A stretch of DNA of 64,000 nt, taken from contig CM069455.1 in the NCBI GenBank assembly GCA_035610835.1, forward strand, positions 47,423,308 through 47,487,307, read 5' to 3'. This stretch comes from Ophiura sarsii (Eukaryota > Echinodermata > Ophiuroidea > Amphilepidida > Ophiuridae). The notes under the pieces are model-generated. The model had not been told where the DNA came from. It was given only the letters and a program-made list of their open reading frames with translations, and ran no database searches. The position numbers and the translations under genes were made by a program. Of this stretch, positions 23,115 to 34,449 are shown piece after piece; positions within the stretch are counted from its first letter, which is position 1, and each line of letters begins with the position of its first letter.

Positions 23115-23238
23115 AATTGCAGCCAACAACCACTGTTCCATTTCTTCATATTAAAACCCACATTAAATTCAACCCATATTTATAAAGGCCACAAATACTC
23201 TCTTGTACACGAAAGCAAACTGTGTGTACTAACGTCAT

Positions 23239-23525
23239 GTACTAACGTCACGTACATCAATCGCCATGTGACAAAGTATGACTAAGTCATGTGGTAGTCA
23301 GGTAGTAGTATTTAGTATGATGAATGAGTGTACGTTAAGGGGACATGATACCCCTAAATTGTGTTCAGTTAAAGGACGTACTAACGTCACGTACATCAAT
23401 CGCCATGTGACAAAACATATGACTAAGTCATGTGGTAGTCAGGTAGTAGTATTTAGTATGGTATGAATGAGTGTGCGTGCGTTAAGGGGACTAGATACCC
23501 CTAAATTGTGTTCAGTTAAAGGAAG
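23239..23525 (+). repeat. Tandem duplication, about 140-bp unit
   Basis: GTACTAACGTCACGTACATC begins one unit at 23239 and the next at 23378. Both run through TGACTAAGTCATGTGGTAGT and CCCCTAAATTGTGTTCAGTT. The second copy has small insertions. Confidence 0.85.
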
Positions 23526-24722
23526 GGGGGTGTCGGCTATTATCAGCACCACTCACCATATAAATTACTTCAACCAAAATGTATATCTAGCGCCATCATT
23601 CAATGCTTTTCCCATAAACTATTACAATTCAGAGTTCCTACGTACCTTACTTATTGAAACAATTCATTTTTTTCTCAAATTCATTTTTCTCAACAATCCT
23701 CTCAAGTCTCAATACCCCTTTAAATACTGCCACTGGTAAGACAGACTATCAATAGGCTCTCTTCAGGCAACACACGTCAACTAAAATAGCGGGATAAGTC
23801 ATTTGCCAAATGCGTAAAAAGTAAATGCCCCCTTGAAGAAAAATCCTATCTGAGTCTGTGGATTACCCGGTGTGGATATATAGCACTGTATCATGTCACC
23901 CGGTCTGGTGGAATTTGGTCAAGTAGTAGAGAGGAGAGGGAGCAGGTCCTCGAGCGATACATAAATTGTGACTGTAAAAAGTACATTTGTAACAGGAGCT
24001 TACTGAAAAATCAGCCTTGTTCAGGATTTATTAATATCCTGGAATGGGAATTATAACCTAGATAAATGTAGAGTTGTATTAGGGGTTGGAGTAACGCGGC
24101 AGGAGCAATGTAACAAAATGACTTGATCTTCGAGGGAGTGCACAGAGGGAGTGTGTGCACGGATGTAGATATGTCAAAAATGAGATACGGTGTGTGGCTC
24201 TATACAGAGTGGGAAGGGGTGGTGGGGGAAACAATATTGTGGAGACTTAAACTTTGCACTGTTACCAGGGGGAGGCACTCAAATTATTTTTGAAGGGGTA
24301 TGTTGCAGGAGGTTCGAAACATTGACCCATATTTAGGGGGGTGGGGTTTGCCCTCAAAAACAGCTGATTTGACTGGGGATTTTTGTTAAACAGGAGCTAT
24401 GTTTAGGAATTTAAGCATAAGATTATACCCCATGTTTGGGAATTTCGTGCACAACAGTAACCTATTAGAGTGCAACATAAAAACATCCCTGCTTACAGTA
24501 TGACCCCCCCCCCCCCCCCCCTCTTTCCCTCGAATCACCTAAGTCAGGGGAAAGCTACGAGAACAAATAGCAAGGGACATTTGCTAATGCAAAACTGTCC
24601 CCATGCACCCCTTCCCCCGCTAATTCAATCAAAGATAAAGATCCCCTTGCTTGTTTCAAATCTTATGACACATGCATGTGACTATCCGTCTTCAACATGA
24701 TTTTGTGTGACTTGACTCAGTT
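23526..24722. other. Intergenic, nothing firmly recognised
   Basis: No gene is supported. Around 24280-24450 there are degenerate G-rich words (TTTAGGGGGGTGGGG, ATGTTTGGGAATT) like the interiors of the CCCCGGGG-ended MITEs, but without clear ends. A C run of about 18 lies near 24505. Confidence 0.35.
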
Positions 24723-25053
24723 CGTCAGCCTGCTTTCGATAATTGCCTAACTCACTTTTCAGCAAAATTGGGCATTTTGCACAAATCATGACTTCATTAC
24801 ATTATGCAGCACATGCTGTTCATGTTGGGGCAGCATATGCCTGGAACAACTTGCCATCAACAATTAGGACCGAGCTTGAGAATATGTCAGTGCAACAATT
24901 TAAAACAAAGACCCATGGAATTTAAATTTTGTGTTCGAAAGCATATTACAATTTTCTTGCTGAATTTATCTGATGGTTTTGTATAAATATTTATGTTTAT
25001 GGGTTTTTTTAAAAACTAGAAAAATTAGGGCAATTATCAAAGCAGGCTGACGA
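24723..25053. mobile_element. MITE, CGTCAGCCTGCTTCGATAAT family, carrying a LINE tail
   Basis: Ends CGTCAGCCTGCTTTCGATAA and the inverse (TTATCAAAGCAGGCTGACG). Relatives occur at 37907-38373 and 63256-63773. The centre (about 24816-24924) encodes AYAWNNLPSTIRTELENMSV followed by QQFKTK, which resembles the WN.LP..IR...FK close of LINE reverse transcriptases. The element therefore seems to have picked up, or been built around, a LINE 3' end. Confidence 0.75.
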
Positions 25054-25289
25054 CATTACTCTAGTCACAGGTGTAAAGGACCTTTGATTTGATTTGATTT
25101 TTATATACCGAGCATACAGTCCGATATACAGAGAAAATGTCATCAAGTTAATTTACTGGACACATCAAATCTGTTGACGTCCGGTTTGGTGAACAAAACA
25201 GTGACAGATTCCAAGATGTGAACCCCTCACTGTACAACAGCATCCCGTTGTTCTTTCTTCGTATTCAGAAGGGTAACACATGATCGTTC

Positions 25290-25615
25290 CAGGATCTTGA
25301 AATACCCCCTCTAATTTGACCCCCTTTATCGCACAAAAACGCGGACATTTTGACTGAAAATAACTCCCTTCTTCACCATATCAAGGACACTTTCTATATA
25401 GTCTCCCTATTTGTGCAAAAACGAGGACACGTATACTCTTTCTATTTTCTTTTCTTCTTCGCGGACATAGCCTCTCCAAAAAACACCCCTTATGTTTTGA
25501 AATCGCGGACATAGCTTCAAAAAACACCCCTAATGTGGGGAAATCGCGAACACAGCTTCAATAAACACCCCTAATTTGGGGATGTCCGCGGAATGTCCGC
25601 GGACATGTTACAGAA
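25290..25615 (+). repeat. Degenerate CGCGGACATAG tandem repeat
   Basis: At least three copies with a period of about 41 bp (around 25458, 25502, 25543), each with CGCGGACATAGC, AAAAACACCCCT and AATGTGGGGAAAT-like words. More decayed copies lie upstream from 25290. It closes with GATGTCCGCGGAATGTCCGC. Possibly the interior of an old MITE; no clear termini. Confidence 0.6.
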
Positions 25616-25904
25616 AACCCCCTTTTTCCGTGATTTTTGGAAAGATCATGCGTACCCAAAGTAAATGTTGACTGAAACCATAGGGAACAGCTTAGGAATA
25701 ATTTGAGGGAACACACGTAATGGAAAGAAAACGAGCTGTGGCAAAGTTGTTTACATTTGAGAGGGCCTATATAAACTATTTGATCTGGAACAATAGAAAA
25801 CATTAGACGGATTTTTACTAACAGAAATAAAAATATGCTGACAGAAAGCGAAGTTACATTGATTTTAAGACCTGATTTTAAACCCATTTCAGTGATGTTT
25901 TATG

Positions 25905-26180
25905 AGAGAATGTGGTCTAGTGGATACAAAGGTTGTGAGTTCGAACCCCGCTATGGCCAACATGTTTGTATCCTTGGGCAAGGTACTTAGTCTCAATTGC
26001 CTCATGGTTCGGAAGTCACGTAGAAATGGTGGTCCCGTGCATCGAAAGAGCAAAATCTGAGCACGTAAAAAGGTCACAAACTCCTTCGTAAAGAGTAGGG
26101 GATCATCCCGGTCTGTGTCTGTACACATCCCCCCCCTACAATCAAGGAAAAAAAGGTTGGCACACTTTGTTCCAATTAAG
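25905..26180 (+). mobile_element. tRNA-derived SINE
   Basis: Box A TGTGGTCTAGTGG (25911-25923) and box B GAGTTCGAACC (25937-25947) form a Pol III promoter of tRNA origin. CCTTGGGCAAGGTACTTAGT, a tract common in invertebrate SINEs, follows. The box A to box B spacing is shorter than in a true tRNA, so this is a SINE and not a tRNA gene. The minus-strand ORF over it is a shadow. Confidence 0.75.
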
Positions 26181-26817
26181 GAAAAAAGTGCCCCCTCTCC
26201 CCGAGGCAATGTTGATCCGAGCCACATGTCATCAGAAGCCTTGGCAGCTCCCCCAACATTGATTGATGGGGGGGGGGGGGGGGCGGAAGGATGAGAGAAA
26301 GGAGGAGCCCTCTGCTTGCTATTAAAGAGTGCTATGTCCTAAGTATGTTCTCTATTTCGAGCACAGGGATAGTCGTATTAAATAATTGTGTCAAGTGCGC
26401 CAACTATTATTTTCCTTGATTGTAGGTTACAGAAAATTAGAAAAACGGTTTAATCCGGGCCTCTATCGTAGCAGAAGGCGGCGTCCATCTATGGACGTTA
26501 ATTGCTAGCTATAAGCACGCAATGTCCAATTAGGACGGATAGCGTATTGATGATGATGGTGATCAGTGATGTTTAGTGGGAAGGTGGAGTGAAGGTTTAC
26601 GTGTCAACTCAACTCTATTGTCCGTACATCCGAAGTTCATCAATAGCGTGAATAGAAATTGAATACTGCTGGTAACCCCGATTAACAATACTCTTCGATG
26701 ATGACAGCTTGCGCTGTATAAACTATGTATCATTCAGCGCTCAACATGATCGCCTCCTCTTATATAAAGTCACATCGCATGCCCAGTAAATCTGCTCTGG
26801 AAAAAGTTCTCTGTATT
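26181..26817. other. Intergenic, nothing recognised
   Basis: A G run of about 17 at 26268-26284, then unique-looking DNA of more even base composition (26400-26800), including TCTTATATAAAGTCAC near 26757. That TATA-like word has no gene attached to it that can be seen. Confidence 0.35.
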
Positions 26818-27085
26818 AGGCTATATCAAAAAAATAATATTCTCAAAGCTTCCGCACGCGTTAGTTAATTGGTGCACGTTTTTTTGGGTTTTTTTGTTGT
26901 TGTTTTTTCAACAACAACAAAAAAAAATCCTAGAGTTTCACCGATTTTTCAGATATTCATTGATCACATCATTTTAAATACAAAAGGTCACTTTTAGAAG
27001 GATTTATAAATTTTATATTTATAAAAAAATTAAAAATAAACTTTAAAAAAAAAAGCGTTCCGCATTCGTTTTTTTAATATAGCCT
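26818..27085. mobile_element. MITE with AGGCTATATTAAAA termini, copy 2
   Basis: AGGCTATATCAAAAAAATAA at the left and the inverse (TTTAATATAGCCT) at the right. It shares CGCGTTAGTTAATTG, TTCACCGATTTTTCAG and GCGTTCCGCATT with copy 1 at 21877-22176. A TTGTTGTTGTTTTTTCAACA hairpin lies near its centre-left. Confidence 0.75.
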
Positions 27086-27450
27086 TACCCGGGTTGTATA
27101 GGGGGAAAACAATTGCTGGCCCACTTATGGTTTCTTGGCACATCATTTCCTGGACATTTGCAAACTCTCAGATATTCATTTGCGACTAGGGGCCTTGTAT
27201 CACTTACTAGTCTCTTATAAAGATGTCATGTTGTACATTTTGTTGCATCACTGTGACAATTACAGTAAATTCCATATCCTGACCTATCCAGACCTTATCA
27301 AATAGTTATGAATTGCCGGCATATATGCCTAAATATGGTAGGATACAATGTTCCTCGTGACGGTGCATTTTAATGTGACTAACAATGTGTAAATCATTTT
27401 TAAAAGGTTGCATTTTATAGTAAAGTATGCGATGCAATCAATGATTTACA
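27086..27450. other. Intergenic, nothing recognised
   Basis: AT-rich unique-looking DNA between two MITEs. Confidence 0.35.
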
Positions 27451-27770
27451 CCGGGGGGGGGGGGGGTACTTATTAGATATGAGCTTACGGGGATGTGCCG
27501 CCAAATAGGGTCCCCCTTTTCACCCGTCTGGTAAACGAATGGCCCCTTTTCATAGCCATATTTGGTAAATTGATGGATCTAAAATCCTTAAACTCACTGT
27601 TTTTCACAGAAATTGTACCCAAATCTGTCAAATAGGTAGGGAAATTATGGTGTCTCTGGTAAATATGTGTCCATTCTCCGCCGAAAACCGGTCAATGTTT
27701 GGGTCCATTTTCATTTTGTTGGCGGGACATCCCTACCAAAAAGAATCTGAGTACCCTCCCCCTTCCCCGG
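27451..27770. mobile_element. MITE with CCGGGG...GTACTTA termini, copy 2
   Basis: CCGGGG(G)nGTACTTATT at the left and TGAGTACCCTCCCCCTTCCCCGG at the right in inverse. GGGGATGTGCCGCC is subterminal, as in the copy at 18967-19310. Non-coding. Confidence 0.65.
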
Positions 27771-28065
27771 ATTTACATTACAATCGTTACAAATGTAGTA
27801 TATACACACAAACCTAATCCTCATCAATTCACCAAAATATGTCTGATCCAGTTTGTCATTTAAGCTCATAAAGTTTGTAAGAGAATCTCACTAAATCATT
27901 ATTTTTATCACATAAAATACATCAAGTCACTTTCAATTTGGGTTGAATTATAATGTACAGAGATCCTTTTAGCCAAGATTTTTGATTAAGGTTACGAATG
28001 TTACAGAAAAAGGCCAGCAAACATGATGGTTCTGAATTTGGATCAAATAAAGTGACTGTTTTTAA

Positions 28066-28439
28066 AGGGGCATTGAGAGATACGTATGAGAGTGCACCCT
28101 CAATTATCCTGGAAATCAGCTTTTTTGCATCAAAGTAACTTAGGCATATACTAACTACCATCTGAACAGTTTACCAACATTCACTGTTTATCATATAAAA
28201 TGTCATGATTTTCTTAGTTTCAATATGATCATATCGAAACTAAGGTGCTGAATTCGGAAGTTATGCTATCGTTTACTCACGGACTTTCGCGGCAAATCTC
28301 AACCCGGAAGTTCCGTTATTTGCTTAGTTTGACATGAAGGCGATGTCGGAATTGTATGACATCTTGGATTTGGGCTATGTTGATGATTTCTTAACGTTAT
28401 TTGCTCATTTAGTTTATCGATACATCTCTCAATGCCCCT
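28066..28439. mobile_element. TTAA-flanked MITE, AGGGGCATTGAGAGAT family, copy 2
   Basis: TTAA at 28062-28065 and 28440-28443. The termini are identical to copy 1 (7254-7622), and most of the interior aligns base for base (for example CAAATCTCAACCCGGAAGT, GGCGATGTCGGAATTGTATGA). Length 374 bp. Confidence 0.9.
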
Positions 28440-28460
28440 TTAAGCTTGAATAATGCAGAC

Positions 28461-28560
28461 NNNNNNNNNNNNNNNNNNNNNNNNNNNNNNNNNNNNNNNN
28501 NNNNNNNNNNNNNNNNNNNNNNNNNNNNNNNNNNNNNNNNNNNNNNNNNNNNNNNNNNNN
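28461..28560. other. Assembly gap, 100 N
   Basis: Exactly 100 N, a placeholder length, so the true distance is unknown. The ORFs running through it are meaningless. Confidence 1.
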
Positions 28561-28629
28561 GGCTGGTTAAAATGTGCAATAATAACATCGTAGCTCGGGC
28601 GCAGTTCACAGAAAGCTCGCTGTACGGGG

Positions 28630-28870
28630 CCAGGATTTTTGTTAGGGGGGGGGGGGGGGGCATAAAAAAATGATGCGCACATTTGTTGTGCCATTTGTCG
28701 GTAAATTTGACAAATTTGGTCGTATACTTACTAATTTGGTATGAAAATGCGCGCAGCGCTGAAAAAATGTGTCTGTTTTAACTACATTTTTCTGGGGGGG
28801 GGGGGGGGACAACAAATTGTTTGCGGGGGGGGGGGGGGTGCCCCATTGCCCCCTGTAGCGCCGTCACTGG
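28630..28870. mobile_element. Partial hAT-like element end beside the gap
   Basis: Several long G runs (28645, 28795, 28826), then CCCCTGTAGCGCCGTCACTG at the right, resembling the CACTG ends of hAT-type MITEs here. The left end may lie in or beyond the N gap. Confidence 0.4.
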
Positions 28871-30349
28871 GTCTAGGGTAACATCGGGTTGCGTATTCCG
28901 TTTAGAACAGAGAAGAGAATAGGCCTATATAATTCATTCAATGTTTATGTTGAAAATTCTTATCTGGGAAAAAAACCCAAGCAAGCAGAATGTTTGACTG
29001 AGGAGAAAAGTATCAAACATAATATCGAACAGATGGCGCTATGCTACTAAATATATATAATTATTTGTCCGCATTAAGCACTGACTGTGTTGGCTGGGTG
29101 TCCGGTTTGGTTGCGTCTTTACTGACACTGCCCTGTGTGAGGTGGTGGTGGCTAATTATACCGGGTGGTTCAAAAAAAAAGTTGACCCAAGTTCAAGATA
29201 ACATTTCAACTACATTTATAGTTTAAGATAATTTGTTTTTACTTAGTCTTAATCAGCAGTAAGTTTTGAAATTATTTTGAAAAAATGGTACATTTAGCTT
29301 GGTTAGTTCTTCAGGTATAGTGCATTACAGAGAGCATGTACAAAACTGCCTTGCTCACAGGAGCGTCCTTTAGTAGAGATGCAATGCACAAAATGGACTA
29401 ACACACGATGGGTCACAAATTGTGAAAAAAGGAGAAAAAGAAAACAAGGAGACAACAGTTACTGAAACATTTGTCTGGTGCATTACAACATTACCTACCT
29501 AAGTACACGTTTCATTGTTGAATGTGAATGGCACATAGGCATAGAGATTGGGATACTTTGTCAGGGCGGGGTATTCAATTCTGAATCTAGATAGTGGAGC
29601 AAAATTGACCATAAATTGTGACCCCTAGTGGTCAAATTTTAAAACATCATCTCGATGGTTTTATATGATAGTATATACCTTGTAAGACAAGAAAAGTAAT
29701 GATGCCAAAAATGTAGGCGTGGGCGACCTGAGAAATTAACATATCAAAATGGCGTCTATTTTATTATAAAAACCGTCCTGATGCTTTGATATAATGCAAT
29801 CAAACATGTGCAATCCTAGAATATATTAATATCATTGATACATAAGATGTTGCCAACATTCAATTCCGCAATTTTTATTTCCAAATTCCAATATGGCTGA
29901 CATTTCAAATAATTAATTAAGGCAACGCACTAAATAACGTTTTCAGGCGTAATATAAGAAACTGGTATTTAAAACCAGTGAAAGTTGTCAACTTCATTTG
30001 ATTATAGTCGTAACCACAAATTCATTATGCAAATTCGTTCAAAAAACTTGTTATTTGGACTTTTTAAGAGGCATCATCAGTCTTTGGAAGACGTATGCGT
30101 ATGACACACAGCTTACCAAAAGTGTTCCAATTTTATATATGGATATTATTGACATAATCATCGTGGCATTATTTGGAATCTTCTTGAGCTGCCATGTTTT
30201 AAAATGAAATATTGTTTTCATCCTCGTCCAACAACTAGTTGATGATCATTTAGAATAATAATACTGTCACAGTATGGCAATTTATGCCACTCTTTCAGTT
30301 CTTTGCAATCTCCATGTTGACCAACCTTTGGCATAATATCAAGTTAAGT

Positions 30350-32590
30350 TTAATTTTTTTCAGAATCTGAGTTAGACTCTGGGTCTGTATCATATGCAGC
30401 TTCTGTGAGTGGGTTGCCACATGATTCAATGTTTGCTCCTAATGTAGATAGTGCTGCGTGTACTCCTGCGTTCTTCATCATTATACGATACGCGGTTTTC
30501 TTACCATATCCAAAGAATCCACTTACAGTGTCACACCAGTAATGCAGTAAACAGGAAGGATGATGTTATGTTGCTCACGTGAAAGTTTGTTATATATCTG
30601 GTGGACAGGTATAAAGCGGGTAAGATCGGTATGTTTCCCGCCCCGTCCAGTGAAAAAGAAAACCTCACTCGACGAAATACTTGGTCGATGATGGACAAGG
30701 AGAACTAACACATCTGTGTCTGGACTGCTGATAACAACATGATGTGCACCTGCATTTGCATCGGTTGCAGCTTGAAGAATGATGCGTGTGTCCGCCTCCT
30801 CTTGGTTTGATGCAAGCGATCTACTGAGTGAACAGATCCTTGTCTTATGATGAAGGTCTTGCCATCCGGATGACCACCACTGATATAAATGCACTGTCCT
30901 TCTTGAAGCATAGGCCCCTCTGTATCAAGCATGTACTGGGTGTAGTCAGCGTTCGCGTTAAGTGGTTGCCCGGTTGCCCGGGACACCCAAAATTAGCACC
31001 GGGCAACCAACATGTACTTATTTGGTTGCCCGGTGGGCAACCAATTTTTTTACAAGAAGTGAAACACTTAACACATGCATTTAAATATTTTACAGAACGG
31101 GCAACAACAAAATCTGCCGGGCAACCATAATTTCCTGCTTGGTTGCCCGGCGGGCAACCAGATTTTTCCCCTTAATTCGGACGCTGGGTGTAGTATTCTG
31201 ATATGCGAGCCTTGTTCTGCCCCACTGATAAGAAGTGTTTCCAGTTGGAGGGTACTTGGATGTCACCACGTACGTGATATGTGCGAAAGGTTGAGCCTGA
31301 AGACCGTTTCTCTCGGGTCGAACCTTTAATACGATATGCATCTGTTGCACATTACTCTTGTTGTTGACCATGCGGCTATTCTTTACGATGTAACCTACAA
31401 ACTCCTCTACTAAAGTCTGATAGGTAACTCGTTCGTGAAAGTCTGGAAGATATATCGATGCAGCGAGAACCTGTATCACTGCGTGGTCATCATATATTAC
31501 AGCATCAACCAAGGGAATCGATGTAATTTTGTCGTCTTGCACTTGTGCCAGGTCTTCTAATCTATGCATGAACTCAGCTTTTTTAAAGCTAACATAGATC
31601 CATCATTTGCAAACATGCTGAGCGGCACTGGTGAGCTTTCAGACGACATAACTCTTGTGTCAGGAACTCGTTTATGCGCACTAACAGCTAGAAGGCGAAC
31701 GTACATCATTTCAGCATCGATACTTATTTTGGTGCTTCGTATTGTTACGCATTTGTTCATGTCAGTCATGATCTTGGTAAAGCATCATAGAAGCTCTTTT
31801 CTGGTTTGCCTAGCTTTCGGTCTACCACAAGACGTTCCGATACAAATGTGTTCGCTAATTCGTATCCCGTATCCAAAGCATTATGCTTTCCTGGATTGCT
31901 GCCGGCGCGAGACCTCCTGTTGCAAAGTTAACGAGGCCCTGACGCTATCAAATGGATTGAGGTATGTTTCATCGAACATTATTGTCATCTTTGCGACTTC
32001 TGATGTGTAGCGTTTCTGTGCTGCTTCACCAGCTTCATGGTGACCAAGTTTTGAGCCAGACGAAGTATTCAAGGTTTCTTCAAATCTTGACGCATACTGA
32101 GAGGTAATAGGACGAGCCATGAACCACCTTACAACTGCCGGACCCTTCATAATCAGCCCTATAATTCCGCCACGACCTTTCAGCACTTTGTTTTCGGTTG
32201 TTTCAAGAATGTATTCAGGCCATAAAGCATTGCATGGACCATCGGTAAGTTTTGCAACGAATCCTCAGTGTGAGTAGTCGTTTAAGACATCGGATGGTAA
32301 GCGTTTCATCAAAAGTAATATCACCGACCTATATATATCTGGCGTAAATACTCCGGTTAGAACTAAACAGTAACGGTAGTAGTTTTGCTTGGGCCGATAG
32401 TGCACAATCCAATCTCCACTCCTCGTACTGCTGATGAACATCTTCAGCGGTTGCATCACTCTGGTCAAGAACTCATCCCATAGTTTGAATGTTGGAGATG
32501 ATGCAATGCACAGCCTTCTTTGGTAGCAACTCTTCTAGGATTACTGGCTGAATCGTTTTGGGGATTCGAGTGACATTTCTTGAGGCGAGT
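30350..32590 (-). pseudogene. Decayed transposon-associated gene with EEADTR/DTDV motifs
   Basis: The pieces, read in order on the minus strand, follow a protein family I recognise from many invertebrate genomes, usually unnamed and repeat-associated. They are: a KLWDEFLTRV..RSGDW block (about 32460-32400); GRGGIIGLIMKGPAVVRWF (about 32175); a helical KRYTSEVAK..NPFDS region; FANDGSMLAL..MHRLEDLAQ; then LASNQEEADTRIILQAA (about 30810) and SSPDTDVLVLLVHH. It ends FFGYGKKTAYRIM and an acidic tail, with a TAA at 30350-30352. The spaced acidic residues of EEADTR and DTDV resemble PIN/FEN-type nucleases; that function is inferred. Damage: an in-frame TGA at 32265-32267, frameshifts near 31880, 31775, 31575, 30800 and 30535, probably another near 32490, and a 240-bp MITE at 30947-31186. 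The start codon is not certain. Confidence 0.65.
30947..31186. mobile_element. 240-bp hAT-type MITE inside the transposon gene
   Basis: GGTGTAGT is duplicated exactly at 30939-30946 and 31187-31194. The termini are CAGCGTTCGCGTTAAG and the inverse CAGCGTCCGAATTAAG. The inside repeats TGGTTGCCCGG and its inverse CCGGGCAACCA about six times. It separates two halves of the decayed gene, so it inserted after the host transposon did. Confidence 0.9.
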
Positions 32591-33759
32591 AGTAGGCCTA
32601 TTCGTCATCTAATTTAGTTGTGCATGCAATTCTTCTTCGTAGTATACCTACTGCTACATGAAGAATGTTGTCGTCTGTCTACCTCTTTCTACATTGATTT
32701 TGATAGGGTTTTTTTGGGTATATCATGTAGGCCTTTGTAGCCCAACATCGCCCTCATAGACAATATCATAATTACGGAGTCCAATTAGGGTCCAACTATA
32801 AAGTGCAGTATGATGTTATAACTATTATCAAACTTGACGCAAATGTCGTCTTACGTTTACGATAATTTACTGACAAATTTTAAATAATTATCGTCATCCG
32901 TCAATATTAGTCATACAATTAGAAAGCTCTAAAATCTAAATCAATTGCAACATACCCTTTTAATTCAATATACATTTTGATACGGAATACTTGCCTCTAA
33001 ATCATAGAGTATAACAACAAAAAATCTTTCAAATCAAGGTCAAAATTGAAATTATTTATGCTAAAACTGATTAAAATATTGAGACAAATTAAAATCAAGA
33101 TACAAGGCGGCCATTTTGAATGAAAGAAACACTGTTTTTGTGTATATAGGTACTGTATGCACCATGAATTCCATTAGTATCAAAAAAAGATAAGTTGTCG
33201 TGTTCCATAAAGTAAGAGACATATAACAAGCGGCTAGCAATTACTTAACTATTAACATAGTCGCCATTTTGATATGCTAATTTCTCAGCTCGCCCACGCA
33301 TACATTTTTGGCATCATCACTTTTCTTGAAGGAAAAGGTTAACACTATCATATAAAACCAATCTGGTGATGTTTTAAAATTTGATCGGTATATCGAAAAC
33401 TAGAGGACTTTTATAGCCAATTTTGCTCTACTAAGAGTATGTTGTTTTGTTGAAGACAGAAACTAAAGGACACTCCCGTGGACAGGTCCGTTTTGTGCAT
33501 GCTTTCTGTAATGAACCATATCTGAAGAACCAATCAAACTAAACGTGCCATTCTTTCAAGATAATTTCAAAACTAACTGCAGATTAAGAATAAGCAAACA
33601 CGAATTCTCTAAAACTCTATATGTAAGTTTAAAAGTTACTTTGAACTTGGGTTAACTTTCTATATGTAAGTTTAAAAGTTACTTTGAACTTGGGTTAACT
33701 TCTTTTTGAACCACCCGGTACATTGAAGACATATTCATATAATGTATTACATTTATTAA

Positions 33760-34407
33760 GGCTGGTGTCAACCCTGTTTGGCGCCAAATTTATCAACACT
33801 GTAACTTTTAAATTATAAATGTGATGTACATAAAAGTATACATTTTTTGTGATGAAATGAGTCATTGAGTGATTTTTACATTTTTGGCCAAAATCACCTT
33901 TTGGCGGCAACATTTTTCAGACAACCTAACAATATCAGTTTTAGATTAAAAATTCCAAAATTCCACCAAAATCATCTAAAGTCAATTATCTAGGAGTTTT
34001 TTTTTTTTTTGGCTTAAAATTTGTTTGTTTTGATAATATTGATCAAAAAGTGCCAACAAAATGTTTTTTATCTCAAAAATCTCATTTTTGGCACTTTTTG
34101 GTCAATATTTTCAAAACAAACAAATTTTAAGCCAAAAATATCGCTCCTAAATAATTGACTTTAGATGATTTTGGTGAAATTTTGGAATTTTTAATCAAAA
34201 ACTGATATTGTTAGGTTGTCTGAAACATTTTGCCGCCAAAAAGGTGATTTTTGGCCAAAAATGTAAAAATCACTAATTTTAGTAAAATTTGATACCAAAA
34301 ATGGATTCTCTGATTCATTTCATTACAAAAAATGTATACTTTTATGTACATCACATTTATAAATTTAAAGTTACAGTGCTTGATGCCAAACAGGGTTGAC
34401 ACCAGCC
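33760..34407. mobile_element. 648-bp near-complete foldback element, TTAA-flanked
   Basis: TTAA at 33756-33759 and 34408-34411. Arms of about 310 bp each start GGCTGGTGTCAACCCTGTTT and face each other with only a short centre near 34075. The arms agree through GTGATGTACATAAAAGTATA, AGACAACCTAACAATATCAG and AATTGACTTTAGATGAT... blocks. The few differences are small indels. An RNA copy would form a very long hairpin. No coding capacity. Confidence 0.9.
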
Positions 34408-34449
34408 TTAAATACCCAATCCATCCCCACTCGACCCATTCCCCATCCC

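Larger units (their letters stand above)
29161..33718. mobile_element. 4,558-bp DNA transposon with long TIRs and TA duplication
   Basis: Both ends read CCGGGTGGTTCAAAAA inward and are flanked by TA (29159-29160 and 33719-33720). The inverted similarity continues deep inside. TTCATTACAGAAAGCATGCA near 33500 (inverse strand) matches 29320-29345. The ATGATGCCAAAAATGTA..GCGTGGGCGA block lies at 29700-29728 and, inverted, at 33290-33325. The left TIR is about 600 bp, the right about 460 bp. The left has an insertion of roughly 190 bp; the right has a 58-bp tandem duplication (33604-33709). The centre carries a decayed minus-strand gene (30350-32590). The TA site fits Tc1/mariner or other TA-targeting groups; no DDE triad was identified, so the superfamily is open. 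Confidence 0.85.

Noticed and set aside
25905..25965. A functional tRNA gene
   Set aside because: Box A and box B are good, but they are too close together, no paired acceptor stem is seen, and the sequence runs into a SINE body.
28409..28694. ORFs spanning the N gap
   Set aside because: The frames run through 100 unknown bases and G-runs of uncertain length.
32265..32267. In-frame TGA in the transposon gene as a selenocysteine codon
   Set aside because: The gene also has several frameshifts and a MITE insertion, so simple decay explains the TGA.
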